A stretch of DNA of 64,000 nt from Ascaphus truei (Eukaryota > Chordata > Amphibia > Anura > Ascaphidae): contig CM071568.1 in the NCBI GenBank assembly GCA_036426205.1, positions 120,070,545 through 120,134,544 of the forward strand, written 5' to 3'. The position numbers and the translations under genes were made by a program. The notes under the pieces were generated by a model. The model did not search any database. It worked only from the letters and a program-made list of their open reading frames with translations, and was not told the origin of the DNA. Shown piece after piece: positions 11,446 to 21,085 of the stretch (positions within the stretch are counted from its first letter, which is position 1; each line of letters opens with the position of its first letter).

Positions 11446-11629
11446 AACAATCCAGGGGTCTTCTATTTGTAACCCATCTTCATATGTATTCTTATTTCTT
11501 GTATCTTCTTCCGCTCTCTTCCGGGGTCTTCTTCTCTTCTTCGGCAACGCCCTTGCCTTTTTTCTTCCGTAGGAGGTCCTTCCTCCTCGGCGTCTGCCTT
11601 CAAAATGAGATGACATAGGCTTTTATAGG

Positions 11630-11965
11630 CCTATGACGTCACATTGTCGTCATATGGTTCCCACGGCCCTGATTGGGCCGTGAAAACCATGTGATTTTGG
11701 GGCAAAAAATGAATTTTGATGACGTCATTTAAAGGCAATGACGCCAGCCAATCAGAATGGCTGTGCTTCAATTGCCTTTAAGATGACGCCATGAAAAGAA
11801 AGATGTCCGGCCTCACATGGTACGGTAGCCAATCAGAGCATGGGAACTACATCCCTACTCTGATTGGCTCTAGTTGACCATGTGACAGAGGCTTTGGGGA
11901 GAACAGATGTGACGTCATTTAAAGCTTGTCACATGGTATTAGAGCCAATCAGAGTTGGGATGTAT
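11630..11965. repeat. Cluster of nested hairpins around CCAATCAGA blocks
   Basis: Several inverted pairs occur in a row: CACATGGTACGGTAGCCAAT with ATTGGCTCTAGTTGACCATGTG, TTAAAGGCAATGACG with TTGCCTTTAAGATGACG, and repeated TGACGTCA boxes. The segment is internal to copy B and non-coding. Confidence 0.75.
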
Positions 11966-12429
11966 TGTTTTTGGTACTTATATTTTGTCTGATGGTAACT
12001 TGTTCTGTTTAATGATTGAAATAGTTAATTGTGTAATTGTTATGGATGGTATTTTAATTGTTTTGGGATTTGATTAATGAATGTTAATTGATTTATGGTG
12101 ACTTGCTTGGTTTAAATAATATACTTGTTTGTATTTAATGGTATTTCGTTTGGAATATTTTATTGTTAACATTGATTGGCAGAGTGTACATGGTGCATAG
12201 ATTGTATGCATCATGTATACTATGTAAATTGAATGTTTTGATTGGCATTTGATGCTTTTGATTGGAAGATGAGATTTGATTTTTTTAGGAAATAAGATTT
12301 TATTTTACTGTGGCTGATATGGAGAAGTGGTATTTTTATTAGAGCATGTTTTTGATAACCCTTAAACATTTCTTTGTATATTGGTTCATCATGTATATGT
12401 ATATGTATATGTATATATATAAAACCAGG

Positions 12430-12583
12430 GGAGGCCTACAGTATCTGGTCCATTGGAAGGGTTTAAGGCCTGAAGAGCGATCCTGGACCTCCCGGGACAA
12501 ATTACATGCCCCCAGGCTCATATGGGCCTTCCACTTGAAGCACCCTCTCAAGACATCCCTGAGATGCCCGGAGGTCACTCCTA
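12430..12583 (+). pseudogene. Chromodomain fragment of a Ty3/Gypsy (chromovirus-type) polyprotein
   Basis: The plus-strand frame reads LQYLVHWKGLRPEERSWTS followed by LHAPRLIWAFHLKHPLK. This is the C-terminal half of the integrase-linked chromodomain, and it parallels LQFLVHWKGYGPEERSWVP in Gypsy-2 at 44660-45054. Everything upstream (gag, protease, RT, RNase H, integrase core) is missing, cut off at the right end of copy B. A polypurine tract and LTR start follow directly, so this is the 3' stump of a full element. In chromoviruses the domain is thought to steer integration to modified histones. Confidence 0.8.
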
Positions 12584-12599
12584 AAGGGGGGGAGGATAC
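12584..12599 (+). promoter_or_regulatory. Polypurine tract (plus-strand primer)
   Basis: AAAGGGGGGGAGGATAC sits immediately before an LTR start TGTGAGG, as expected at the 3' LTR boundary of a Gypsy element. Confidence 0.7.
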
Positions 12600-13124
12600 T
12601 GTGAGGATCAACGTTAGGCCCCACCCCCACGACAGGTCATGTGATGACACATGTGATGCGTCGCAGACCAGGGAAGCCACCCACAAGTGCCACGCATCAG
12701 ACAGGGTTATAACCCCAGGCTCAGGCATCACGAGCCATGATGACATGGGTGACACATCACACTGCAGGAAACCTCACACCAGCGCTGCACCACGGAGCAC
12801 ACGAGGGGTTAACTCATAACTCCACTCTGCCCTAGGATCACCAGCACCTGCAGCTCTCTCCGCCTCCACTCTACCATTGGGCATCTGCTACCGAGTGGGT
12901 AGTTCACCCTAATCTCTGGCAGCTGCTTACGAGCTGTCTATTGTTCACCAGCCCTTTATATTCTCAGCCAGCCCTGTGGCAATTTGGCTAAGCATAAGGC
13001 TAAGCATAATCTTCGTTCCTGAACGTAGTGCTTACCTCAAACTTCTGTTGCCTTGTCTTGTTGCCTTGCACATTCTGTTCCTGTTTGTTCCTCAGTGTTT
13101 GACCTCAGCTTCTACCTTTTACCC
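12600..13124 (+). mobile_element. Partial 3' LTR of the chromovirus stump
   Basis: The sequence begins TGTGAGGATCAACG right after the polypurine tract and runs until the palindromic repeat family starts near 13125. No matching LTR or terminal CA is found in the window, so its true end cannot be fixed. Confidence 0.55.
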
Positions 13125-14319
13125 CCCACCCTCCCCAACACATACAGTACAATAATAGGCACAATTACTATTATCCAGATCTGGATAATAGCACATTTGC
13201 CCATTTAAAATTAAACAGTTCCCAGCCAGCATAAAGTAAATTAAAGTTCTACTTACCCCTGTCAGGATAAAAACCAGCCTCCTTGTCCTTCGTGGACAGC
13301 AACATTACAATACAAAAAAAACTGCTGGCCACTAAGCCCATATTCACCTTAGCAGTTAGTAACCGTTATAGTAATTAAGGGGTTAACCCCCCTCCCTCGC
13401 TACCCACCTGGGAGACCTAACCACATTCCCTGAGGCAACTACACCCACTCTCCATCCCCTCTGCCTAGTGATTGTCACAGTGGTAAACTATGCCCTCAAT
13501 ATGGGCATGGATTGCCATGATGGCAATGAATGGGCAAGATAAAATAAAAGCCACAACATAAAATACATTTGTCAATAATGTCATTGATTGTGACTATGGT
13601 AAACCATGCCTACAATGACAATTAATGGGCAACCAGAAAAAAAACCATAAAAAATACAATACATTACAATGAAATAAATAAAAACATTTGCCAAAAAATG
13701 CACTGCTTGTCGCTATACCCATAAAGGGGCATAAATATGCACATTGGCAACCTAAAAAATACACAATTAAATAACATGCATTCAATGCGTTTCTTACCTT
13801 TGCTGTCCTCACCCCCGCCCATCTCTTCACCCACAACACAATGCTCCCAACAATCGATGTGAAGATGTCCACAAACATATGTTGATTGAAGAGACATCTC
13901 GGGTAAGTTCTTTCCTTCTGTCTTCTCTGTTGTATAATGCAAAACGGGCTTGAGATTTTGCCCCATCCTCTTCTTGGCTTCAAATGAGACAGGACAGACC
14001 TTATATAATCCAACTGGCTGGTGTATCATGTGACATGTCCCCCTTTTCTAAGGTATTGACGTCATCAAAAAGGGAGGGAAGCCTGCCAATCAGTTAGTAA
14101 GTAAGGTTCTTCATATTGATGAGGTAAGTAGAACTGTATTTATTTTATTATGCTAGGTAATGTATTTAATGATGGACAAAAAAAGCTATTATCCATATCT
14201 GGATAATAGTTATTTTGCACATTATTGTACTGTATGTGTTTTGGGGGAAAGGGGGTATTTATTTATTTAAATGTATAGGACAGGTTTTTTTTTTCATACA
14301 GTGTTGGTTCCTTAGGTCT

Positions 14320-14716
14320 GCAGGGACCTCTGGAGACCATCTGAGGACTCCCCGGATGCCCACGGGTACAAGGCTGCGGACCCACAGGGAACACCTGTGG
14401 GGACGAATTGCGGGCCCCACATCTGTGGGGGCCCTGCGGACCCGTAGGGACCACCTGAGGGCCCCAGACCCCTGTGGGAACCACCCGATGACCCTCAGAC
14501 ACCTGTGGGGCTGACCTGGGGCCCCCCAGACACCCACGGGCCCACCCGTAGAGACCCATTTGGGGCCCACAGTGACCCGGCAGGGACCACCTGGAGGACC
14601 ATGGCGCCTGGCGGGGACCACCCGCAGGCCTCCAGACCCTGGAGTACTGGTACACTGTGGGGCTTGCGGACACCCGTCAGGACCACCGGGGACTCCCGTG
14701 GCCCTGGGGTAGTAAC
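14320..14716. repeat. Degenerate GC-rich minisatellite
   Basis: Short units built on variants of GGACCACCTG and GGGCCCCAGACACC repeat irregularly. The high GC content opens frames on both strands at once, a sign of composition and not of genes. Confidence 0.7.
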
Positions 14717-15070
14717 TCTGTATGTAAAAGAATAAGTCCTGTTTTTAGGGGGCACAGGGGGTGGCTTATGTATTGTTTATTAAATACAGTACTGTTTATT
14801 GTGGGGCTGTGTATTGTTAGGATTGTGGGTAGTGGGGGTAGGGGGTATTGTCCCCAAGGGAGGGTGGGTAGGCGTCCCTGGGTGGATAGGGGTGAGGGTG
14901 GTTAGGCCTCAAGGGGTGGGTAGTGGGTGAGGGTGGTTAGGCTCCCCGAGAGACTGGTGGGTGAGGGTGGGTTAACCCCTAAATGACTGTCGCGGTTAAT
15001 AACCGCTTAGGTGATTAAGGGGTTAGGGGACATTACATTGGCTCTTTTTATTCTTGTGTATGTTTTGCAG

Positions 15071-15132
15071 CACTCGAGGGCATGGACAGTGATGAAGATG
15101 AGAATGACCTTCATCGTAGCAGCCAACCAAGG
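15071..15132 (+). other. Exon-like module with splice-site-like borders inside the repeat
   Basis: A pyrimidine-rich tract ends TATGTTTTGCAG before the segment, and the right border reads AAGGGTGAGTGC, a good donor. The 62-base interior contains ATGGACAGTGATGAAGATGA, which would encode an acidic stretch (MDSDEDENDLHR). An inverted relative lies near 8385-8445. It may be a captured or ancestral exon of an autonomous transposon, or chance. No spliced partner exon was identified. Confidence 0.4.
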
Positions 15133-15531
15133 GTGAGTGCAAGATGTATTTATTTTATTTATTGGTATTAATGTATTTTAAATGGGCAAATACACTATTA
15201 TCCATATGTGGATAATAGTAATTTTACCCATTACTATACTGTATGTGTTAGGGGGCGGTGGTGGGGGATGTATTTATTTAAAAGTAATTATGTATTTGTA
15301 ATTTATTTTTTGGGGGCACAGATTTGGTACTACAGGAAAGTGGGGACCCCCCGAGGGGCACCGCCAGTATATTGTATCATTCCTGTGCATAAAAAAATAA
15401 TAGATGTAATGTATGTTAGGGGGGTATAGGGGTTGTTGGGGGCACAGGGGATGTGTGTGTTGTGTATTGCAATGTTTATTGGAGGCAATTGTCCCCAATA
15501 AACATGCTATTGTGCCTTAACCCATTCATTG

Positions 15532-16398
15532 CCTTAGCGCAGGGGTGGGCAACCTATTTTTCAATGTAGCCACAGGTGTGGCGAACTATAAGTGAAAATA
15601 GCCACACCATACAAAAAATTTAAACAACACAGTGTGTGTGAATATATACACACACAACACACACACACACACACATTATATAAGATAATTATATATATAT
15701 ATATATCTATATATATATATAATATATTATTATAAATATAGACACAACACACCACACACACCTGAGCAGAAGGGGAGACAGGACAGAGGGAACCAGCGCT
15801 ACCAAAATCAGCCGAGTGGAGGAGGGGAGGGGGGGCAGTTTAGCAGAGCAAGCAAGGAGGGGAGAGAGGACAGAGGGAACCAGCGCTACCAAAATCAGCT
15901 GAGTGGAGGAGGGGAGGGGGGGCAGTTTAGCAGAGCAAGCAAGGAGGGGAGACAGGACAGAGGGAACCAGCGCTACCAAAATCAGCTGAGTGGAGGAGGG
16001 GCAGTTTACCAGAGCAAGCAAAGAGGGGAGACAGGACAGAGGGAACCAACAAATTGTTCAGTCAGTCAGTCAGGGGAACAGAGCAGCAGCGGACAAGTTT
16101 TTTTTAAATGGCATGATACCTGGGTTCCCCTCCACAGCGCTTGCGCAACTGGTCAATCGGGGGCCCAAAACCCCCCCCCCCCCCCCCGATGCGGCGCCGT
16201 GAAGGTGGGAGAGGCAGATTGACAGCGGAGTGCTTCTCCACATGGGGTCTGCACAGCTAGGTTGTGCAGGACACAAAACGGAGTTCTTGGAGGGGGAAGG
16301 TAGGGCTAAACTAGATCAATATTAAATTCGCCACAGTTAGCCTGCCAATTCACCACAAGTGGCGAATGGCGATAGGGTTGCTCACCTCAGCCTTAGCG
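15532..16398. mobile_element. hAT non-autonomous element with 8-bp target duplication
   Basis: The element spans 15540-16390, starting CAGGGGTGGGCAACCT and ending AGGGTTGCTCACCTCAG, an imperfect inverted pair typical of hAT ends. The 8-bp sequence CCTTAGCG flanks it on both sides (15532-15539 and 16391-16398), matching the hAT target-duplication size. Removing it restores a sequence like TCATTACCTTATCGGATAGC at about 4722, an empty-site paralogue. No transposase is encoded; the interior is a tandem repeat and simple sequence. Confidence 0.92.
15767..16050. repeat. 87-bp tandem repeat inside the hAT element, ~3.3 units
   Basis: Units containing GAGGGAACCAGCGCTACCAA recur at about 15786, 15873, 15960 and, in shortened form, 16039. 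Between them a GGAGGGG-type run varies in length. Confidence 0.9.
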
Positions 16399-16435
16399 GA
16401 TAGCTGCTAAGGTAATGAAGCTGCATTAATGTATT

Positions 16436-16713
16436 TGTATTAATAGTGTAGATGTGCAGGGGGTCTCAGAAGTAGAACTGTGTTGGTTTTATGTCCGGGA
16501 CCCCCTGTTTTCCGAGATACAGGCCCCTTTATAGGGTGCCGGTATCCCTCTGCTTTGTTTACATCCCGTGGTCACCTGATCGGGACATTTAAATGCAATT
16601 AGATACCGGCACCCGATAACGGGGCCTGTATCTCGGGAATCAGGGTGCCCCCGGACCTGAAATTAACGCGGTTCAGCTCCGTAGACCCCCTGCACATCTA
16701 CACTATTAATACA
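16436..16713. mobile_element. Palindromic MITE with perfect 31-bp terminal inverted repeats
   Basis: TGTATTAATAGTGTAGATGT (continuing to GGGGGTCT) at 16436-16466 is perfectly inverted at 16683-16713. Internally, GAGATACAGGCCCC and GGGGCCTGTATCTC face each other. It is the same family as 4341-4868 and lies in the DNA interrupted by the hAT insertion. Non-coding. Confidence 0.85.
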
Positions 16714-17069
16714 ATTTTAATGTACAAATATTTTTATTGCCGGAGAGATTTGTGCTGAGAGAGGTGGATCTCTCTTTCTGCAGACAGATCTTGCCAGCGG
16801 AGCCCTTCTCTCCGCCGGCACCTCGCCATGATTTCTAAGGTTGCTCTCACAGATATGTGCACCTTACTGCATACAGCGAGGGCAAACCTCTGGCAAATGG
16901 CCATTAGTGCCGTTTACAGCATAGGCCCCTATGTGTCCAGTTACAAGTCTCCAGCAGGAAGAAGCTGCTTCAAGAGAAAAAGCTGCCTGGAAATTGTCTG
17001 TTTGTTTTTGCAACTGTATCAGGGTGAAGATTCCCTGCACTTAGGAAGTATAGTTTGTCAACCCCAGAT
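16714..17069. other. Unassigned stretch up to the Gypsy-1 insertion
   Basis: A GC-rich inverted patch near 16740-16830 (GCCGGAGAGA and TCTCCGCCGGC) belongs to the preceding palindromic family. The rest is unremarkable. Confidence 0.4.
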
Positions 17070-17074
17070 CTCAG

Positions 17075-17689
17075 TGTCATGGTTGTGCTCGCCACAAACC
17101 TGGGTCGGACCGCGTGGCTCAGGTGGGGTTGTATAAGCACCGACCTTAGACCGCGCAGGCTTATCCGGATTGCGCAGTTCATAGTCGTACGTAGCAGGGT
17201 CGGGGCTGGAGAAGGTAGCATCAGCAGTGGACAAGCCATGGTCAGGGCTGGAGAGATCAGCGTAAACGTTATTCAAGCAGGAGTTCGGCAACAGGTAATC
17301 AGAAGTTCCCCGCCTCAGCTTGTGAGCGCGGGCGTGGGTTCTGCGCGTGCAACGACAATGGCCCATAGTACTGGTCTCAGGAAAGGATAGGCAGACCGGA
17401 GTGGGCACACCGCCAGGCAGCACTGGTAAACCAGTGCTTCAGCGCAAGAGTCCAGAGCAGCCTGTGCAAGGATAGAGAGAGCTACAGACCTCAGGACTCA
17501 TAGATTGAGGAACCAATGAGCCATGGGCCTTTAAAGGTCAGTGAACCAATAGCAGAAGGGGCGTGTGACAGCATTGCCTCAATGAGTGAACCCAGGGTGG
17601 AGCTGCAGCAAAGATCAGGAGCAGTGTTCCAGGGCTGCATAGGTCTGTAAGGCAAGGCAAACAGCAAACTAAGGTGCGGATCCGTTACA
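17075..17689 (-). repeat. 3' LTR of Gypsy-1 (615 bp, shortened)
   Basis: It matches the 5' LTR at both ends but lacks about 665 bases that lie at roughly 21526-22190 in the other copy. The junction is near 17507-17525 (ACTCATAGATTG then AGGAACCAATGAG). Confidence 0.9.
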
Positions 17690-17703
17690 TTACCCCCCCC
17701 CTT
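17690..17703 (-). promoter_or_regulatory. Polypurine tract of Gypsy-1
   Basis: The minus strand reads GAAGGGGGGGGGTAA directly before the LTR start TGTAACGGATCC. This marks the 3' LTR and sets the element orientation. Confidence 0.85.
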
Positions 17704-17904
17704 CACGTGAGACCTCCGGGTGAATAAGACCACTCATAGAGTTGGGGGACCTGGAATTGTTCCTGAACTGTCTGGGATTGGGAGTAGAGTCATGGTCCAG
17801 AGACTCATGGGCACTCCTTTGCGTACCCCCACCCACCAGTGAGAACTGCGGACAGACAGGGCCATCCATGGGCCTCGGGGACATTGAGTTGTTCCTAAAG
17901 TTTT

Positions 17905-19173
17905 TTAGGCGGAAAGGGGATCCGTAAACGAGCAGTTCCTTGGTGAGTACTGTTCTAGGATATGAGAGTGGTAGTAGAGACAACATTGGTACATGGCTCG
18001 CCACGCAAAATGGCTTGGGAATCCAGGGGTTTCCAGAGCAGAAACGGCAGAAGAACCCCCACTGGGAGCCCAGTCTTTAGTAATGAGACCAGAGTTCAGG
18101 ATAAGCGGCATCGATGGTTGATCGAAAATACCAGGGCGACCTTTGGGACAGACAAAGTCTAGGCTGACCTCTGCATGTAGAAATTTGAGAGGGTCTTCTC
18201 CTCCAGAGGTCTCCCAGATAGAGGTCAGCAAGGGTATAGGGTAGGTGGGACCATTTCCAGGTATTGGTATGGAAGGTGACAAGGCAAGCAGTAAACCAGG
18301 CATAGAGACCGAAATCTTGGGATACGTACAGAGTATTTCCAACACAGAGGAAATAACAGAGGCAACAGAAGGTTCCGAGGGGAAAAACCATGGTTTAGCA
18401 GAGGCAGAGAAGCAATCAGCAGTGGAGCTCCTAAATACTGGGGAACCCTCAGTGGGAGATAGTATTGTCTGGGGAGTAGGAATAGGCTTTGGGGCTTTAA
18501 TATCTGGAACTTGAGAATCAGGCAGAGCAAGGGTAGCAGAGGAAGGGGAGCTAACATCAGAAGCTGAAGTCTGTACTTCAGTGACAGGGACCTGAGAGAC
18601 TACAAGAGCAGCAGCGAGTAGAGAAATCGACTCCGGAGCTGGAGGCTCGGAATCCATAACAGAAACATCTAGCAATGCAGGGGTACGGATAGGAGAACTA
18701 GCGTCAGGAGCTGGTGCTTGAGAGTCAGTGACGGGTAATGGGGGAGTAATGATGGGATTTAAAGAGACAACAAGCGGCAAGTTGGAACCATGGAAACTCT
18801 TAATAGCAGAAACCTTAGAAGCAAAAGGAGTCTTATCCAAAACTTTAAGGGCCCTAACAACAGGGGTGCTTGTTATGACAAAAACATGAATAGGCATGTT
18901 TACTAGTGCAAAAAATCTGATAATGGGACTCCTAGCCAGTGGTGAGGGTGTCTGGGTTTGACTAGTGAGAAAATCAGATTTAGTGATAAGTGACTTAGAA
19001 TCAATCACTGAGGTTCTAGGTTTGCTGGACATGTGTGAGACAGTACCCTTTAAGACAGGAGCTTTCATTTTTACCCCGAGTAACCCAACGGTTGCTGGGG
19101 CATATTTAGATGCAGTGCTGAGGGACTGAGGTTTAGCAAGGGCAGGAAAACTAAATAGCTCAGATTTAAACAC
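17905..19173 (-). CDS. Gypsy-1 orphan Ser/Pro-rich protein, C-terminal open segment
   Basis: A 422-codon open frame is the longest in the window. It is rich in Ser, Pro, Thr, Ala and Val, with recurring phrases such as VTDSQAPAPDASSP, MDSEPPAPES and TEVQTSASDVSSPSS. I see no zinc knuckle, no protease DTG/DSG motif and no polymerase motif. The frame would normally have been lost if it were never translated, so it may be a real product of the element. It ends about 200 bases before the polypurine tract. Possible roles are a structural gag substitute or a disordered accessory protein. Chance retention in a low-stop composition is the alternative. Confidence 0.5.
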   Translation of the reverse strand: MFKSELFSFPALAKPQSLSTASKYAPATVGLLGVKMKAPVLKGTVSHMSSKPRTSVIDSKSLITKSDFLTSQTQTPSPLARSPIIRFFALVNMPIHVFVITSTPVVRALKVLDKTPFASKVSAIKSFHGSNLPLVVSLNPIITPPLPVTDSQAPAPDASSPIRTPALLDVSVMDSEPPAPESISLLAAALVVSQVPVTEVQTSASDVSSPSSATLALPDSQVPDIKAPKPIPTPQTILSPTEGSPVFRSSTADCFSASAKPWFFPSEPSVASVISSVLEILCTYPKISVSMPGLLLALSPSIPIPGNGPTYPIPLLTSIWETSGGEDPLKFLHAEVSLDFVCPKGRPGIFDQPSMPLILNSGLITKDWAPSGGSSAVSALETPGFPSHFAWRAMYQCCLYYHSHILEQYSPRNCSFTDPLSA

Positions 19174-19425
19174 CAGGACTAGTAATATAGGCAGGGTGGT
19201 CTCTGACTGTACTAAGGGAGTAACAACAGATATGCTGATCCCTGGAGGGTTTGCATGGGCAGAGAAATCAGGGGAACCAAAAGCAAGGACGGCCTCTATA
19301 GGAGGAGACTCTGAATCTGAAGGGAGGTTTTTATCTCTCAGATTATCGGAACCAACAAGGCAAATTTCAGAGAGAGGGAAAACTGTGCAGGCTTCTAGCT
19401 AGCACATATGAGTGAAGGCAGTGTG

Positions 19426-20244
19426 TCAGCAAACATTCCTGAGAACACAACATGAACCCCAGGATGGGGCATAATGACCACTGTACACTTTTAACCCTAA
19501 GCCTTGAGAAGAGGAGAACATAGACAGTACAAGGGGGGTAATCATAACTGTACTGGTCTCTGAAGTGGGTATTTGGTAAGGAGTGTCTGGGAAACCAGAA
19601 ATGACTGCAGATTCCACAATGTGGGGACTATGCGCTGAAGCAGGGATCACCGCTCTCTGGGTGACAGGCTGGTTCAGTGACATACCCGGTAGTGGGAACT
19701 GTGCGACCAAGCTTAGGGAAAAACCTGGTCCCTGAATACATTTAACTGGAACCCAGAACTTTAGCCGAAGTTTCAGGAGGCAAGGCAGTGGAAACTTGAG
19801 CTGATGCAGGGGATTTATAGCAAAGAATTTCTAAGGACTCCGCAAGGTTAGGGTAATCCTTCAATGCAACCACTGCTGTCGGACTTGGGGACTCATTCTC
19901 TGAGGCTAGAACGAAGGCATTAGCTTGGAGGCAGCAAGAATTTACAGGGGTTAATGCAGATAGTACCTGAGAGTAGAACATAGAGAGTTTTTCCTCTGTA
20001 ATAGGTGAGAAAAGGGATTTCTCCTCTGGAGCTAGGGACGTGACCATGGCTGGCAGAGAACAGGAATTACCAAAGGGGACTCAGAGAGCTTAGAATGTGG
20101 AAGTAGAAGGGATTCTTTCTCTGACGGGGAGAGCGCACAGGACTGCCTAGCAGGGGTTAAAGCACGAAAAACCTCAAGGGCTGGAATGGGAGATTCAGAG
20201 TTAGAAAGAGAGAGTAAAGAAATCTTACACTGTGAGAGAGACAC
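19426..20244 (-). pseudogene. Gypsy-1 orphan protein, broken middle part
   Basis: Three overlapping or adjacent frame pieces (19426-19710, 19742-20047, 20032-20244) carry related phrases: ALTPVNSCC with ASENESPSP, and ALTPARQSC with LSESPLVIP. The pieces lie in different frames, implying at least two frameshifts. The repeated ALTP...C...ES(E)SPS pattern continues into the 20334-21085 part, so the region seems to be a run of diverged coding repeats in one ancestral protein. Confidence 0.45.
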
Positions 20245-20333
20245 ACAGACCTGATAAATACAGGGATTTGCAGTGGAAAACTCATAGGCCTGACTAGCAG
20301 GGGTTAAGACAGGGCTAAGCTCGAGTACAGAAG

Positions 20334-21085
20334 TTAGGGATTCTGAGCTAGAAATAGAGGAGAAAAGGATTCGCTCTCGGATACTAGGGCCTTAGTGTTG
20401 GCTAGAGAAACATACGTAGACTCCAGAGGAACCTCACAGGGCTGATCGGCAGGGGTTAACGTAGACATATCAATGGGGTCAGAGTTACCGGGTGTATAAT
20501 CAGGGCTAGGGACCGTGGAAGCTTCTATGTTAGGGGGCAGTGATAGTGCGTCAGTTTGGTCATTTTCTGGAGAGGGAGATTCGTCCCCAGGTTTAGCGAC
20601 AGGACTGGCAGCACAGGGGGACTGCCAAGCGGCAGCGTAGCTGGCGAGGAGAGGGTCCTGTTCCTTTATGCAAATGTCCAAAGTCAGGGAAAGTACACAG
20701 AGTGTGTTTTGTGCGTGAGCCAACATGAAGAGAGGGTCCTCTCGTACTACGAGAATGTCCAGTGATAAGGCCAGGGCACAGAGTGTATCTTGGGCGTCGG
20801 CCAGTTCCATAGGGTTCACATTCTCCCAGGTTAAAGGGGAACCAGGGGAGATAACACAACTGGCCAGTAACTCTTTTAATTCCTGGAGGCAGAAAGCCTT
20901 CATAATAAGATCATTACGGCATCGCTGTTGCAAAGGGGTTAAACCTTCTAACATAAACGGATTTTCCATCCGAGGTAGTATTTCGCATAGATACTGGGAC
21001 TGGTCTGCAGGCCGGGACAGGATTTCAGACAGAAATTTGCCAACCCTCACCACAGGGCAGTCCGGGCTTGTGGGGCCGAGCATAC
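20334..21085 (-). CDS. Gypsy-1 orphan protein, N-terminal part with internal repeats
   Basis: The frame opens out of the 5' LTR and is uninterrupted through the first ~750 internal bases; a start inside the interior is more plausible than the ATG within the LTR. Visible internal duplication: DAQDTLCALALSLDILVVRE and HAQNTLCVLSLTLDICIKEQ, two ~30-residue helical-looking repeats each followed by DPL. Upstream is LTPLQQRCRNDLIMKAFCLQ, also predicted helical by eye. Downstream the Ser/Pro-rich repeat pattern begins (LTPADQPCEVPLE and SESESFSPLF). I do not recognise a known gag fold, though an extremely diverged gag cannot be excluded. Confidence 0.5.

Larger units (their letters stand above)
9362..12393. 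mobile_element. Composite fold-back element, copy B (both ends present)
   Basis: The left end CATGATGAACCAATATACAA is mirrored at the right end by TTGGTTCATCATG preceded by matching sequence. The terminal inverted repeats run about 415 bases (9362-9779 and 11967-12393). Inside lie a second, independent palindrome (9785-10752) and a hairpin-rich segment. TA/CA-rich DNA flanks both ends, hiding any target duplication. No transposase is encoded. The long inverted repeats suggest a fold-back element, but the superfamily is unknown. Confidence 0.8.
13125..15531. repeat. Palindromic repeat family block with three TATTATCC-type cores
   Basis: A 24-base palindrome of the form CTATTATCCATATCTGGATAATAG occurs at 13168-13191, 14186-14209 and 15195-15218, spaced about 1.0 kb. 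Flanking sequence matches in direct orientation for the last two and in inverted orientation for the first. Landmarks AACCGCTTAGGTGATTAAGG and GTACTGTATGTGTT recur. No intact protein is encoded. Confidence 0.75.

Noticed and set aside
11332..11616. Arg/Lys-rich frame on the minus strand with repeated YYFMV units
   Set aside because: It follows an AT-rich 15-bp tandem repeat and a pyrimidine-rich stretch. Basic composition comes from CTTCTT-type sequence, and no family motif is present.
14215..14755. Overlapping long frames on both strands
   Set aside because: They coincide with the GC-rich minisatellite. Frames open on both strands are a composition effect.
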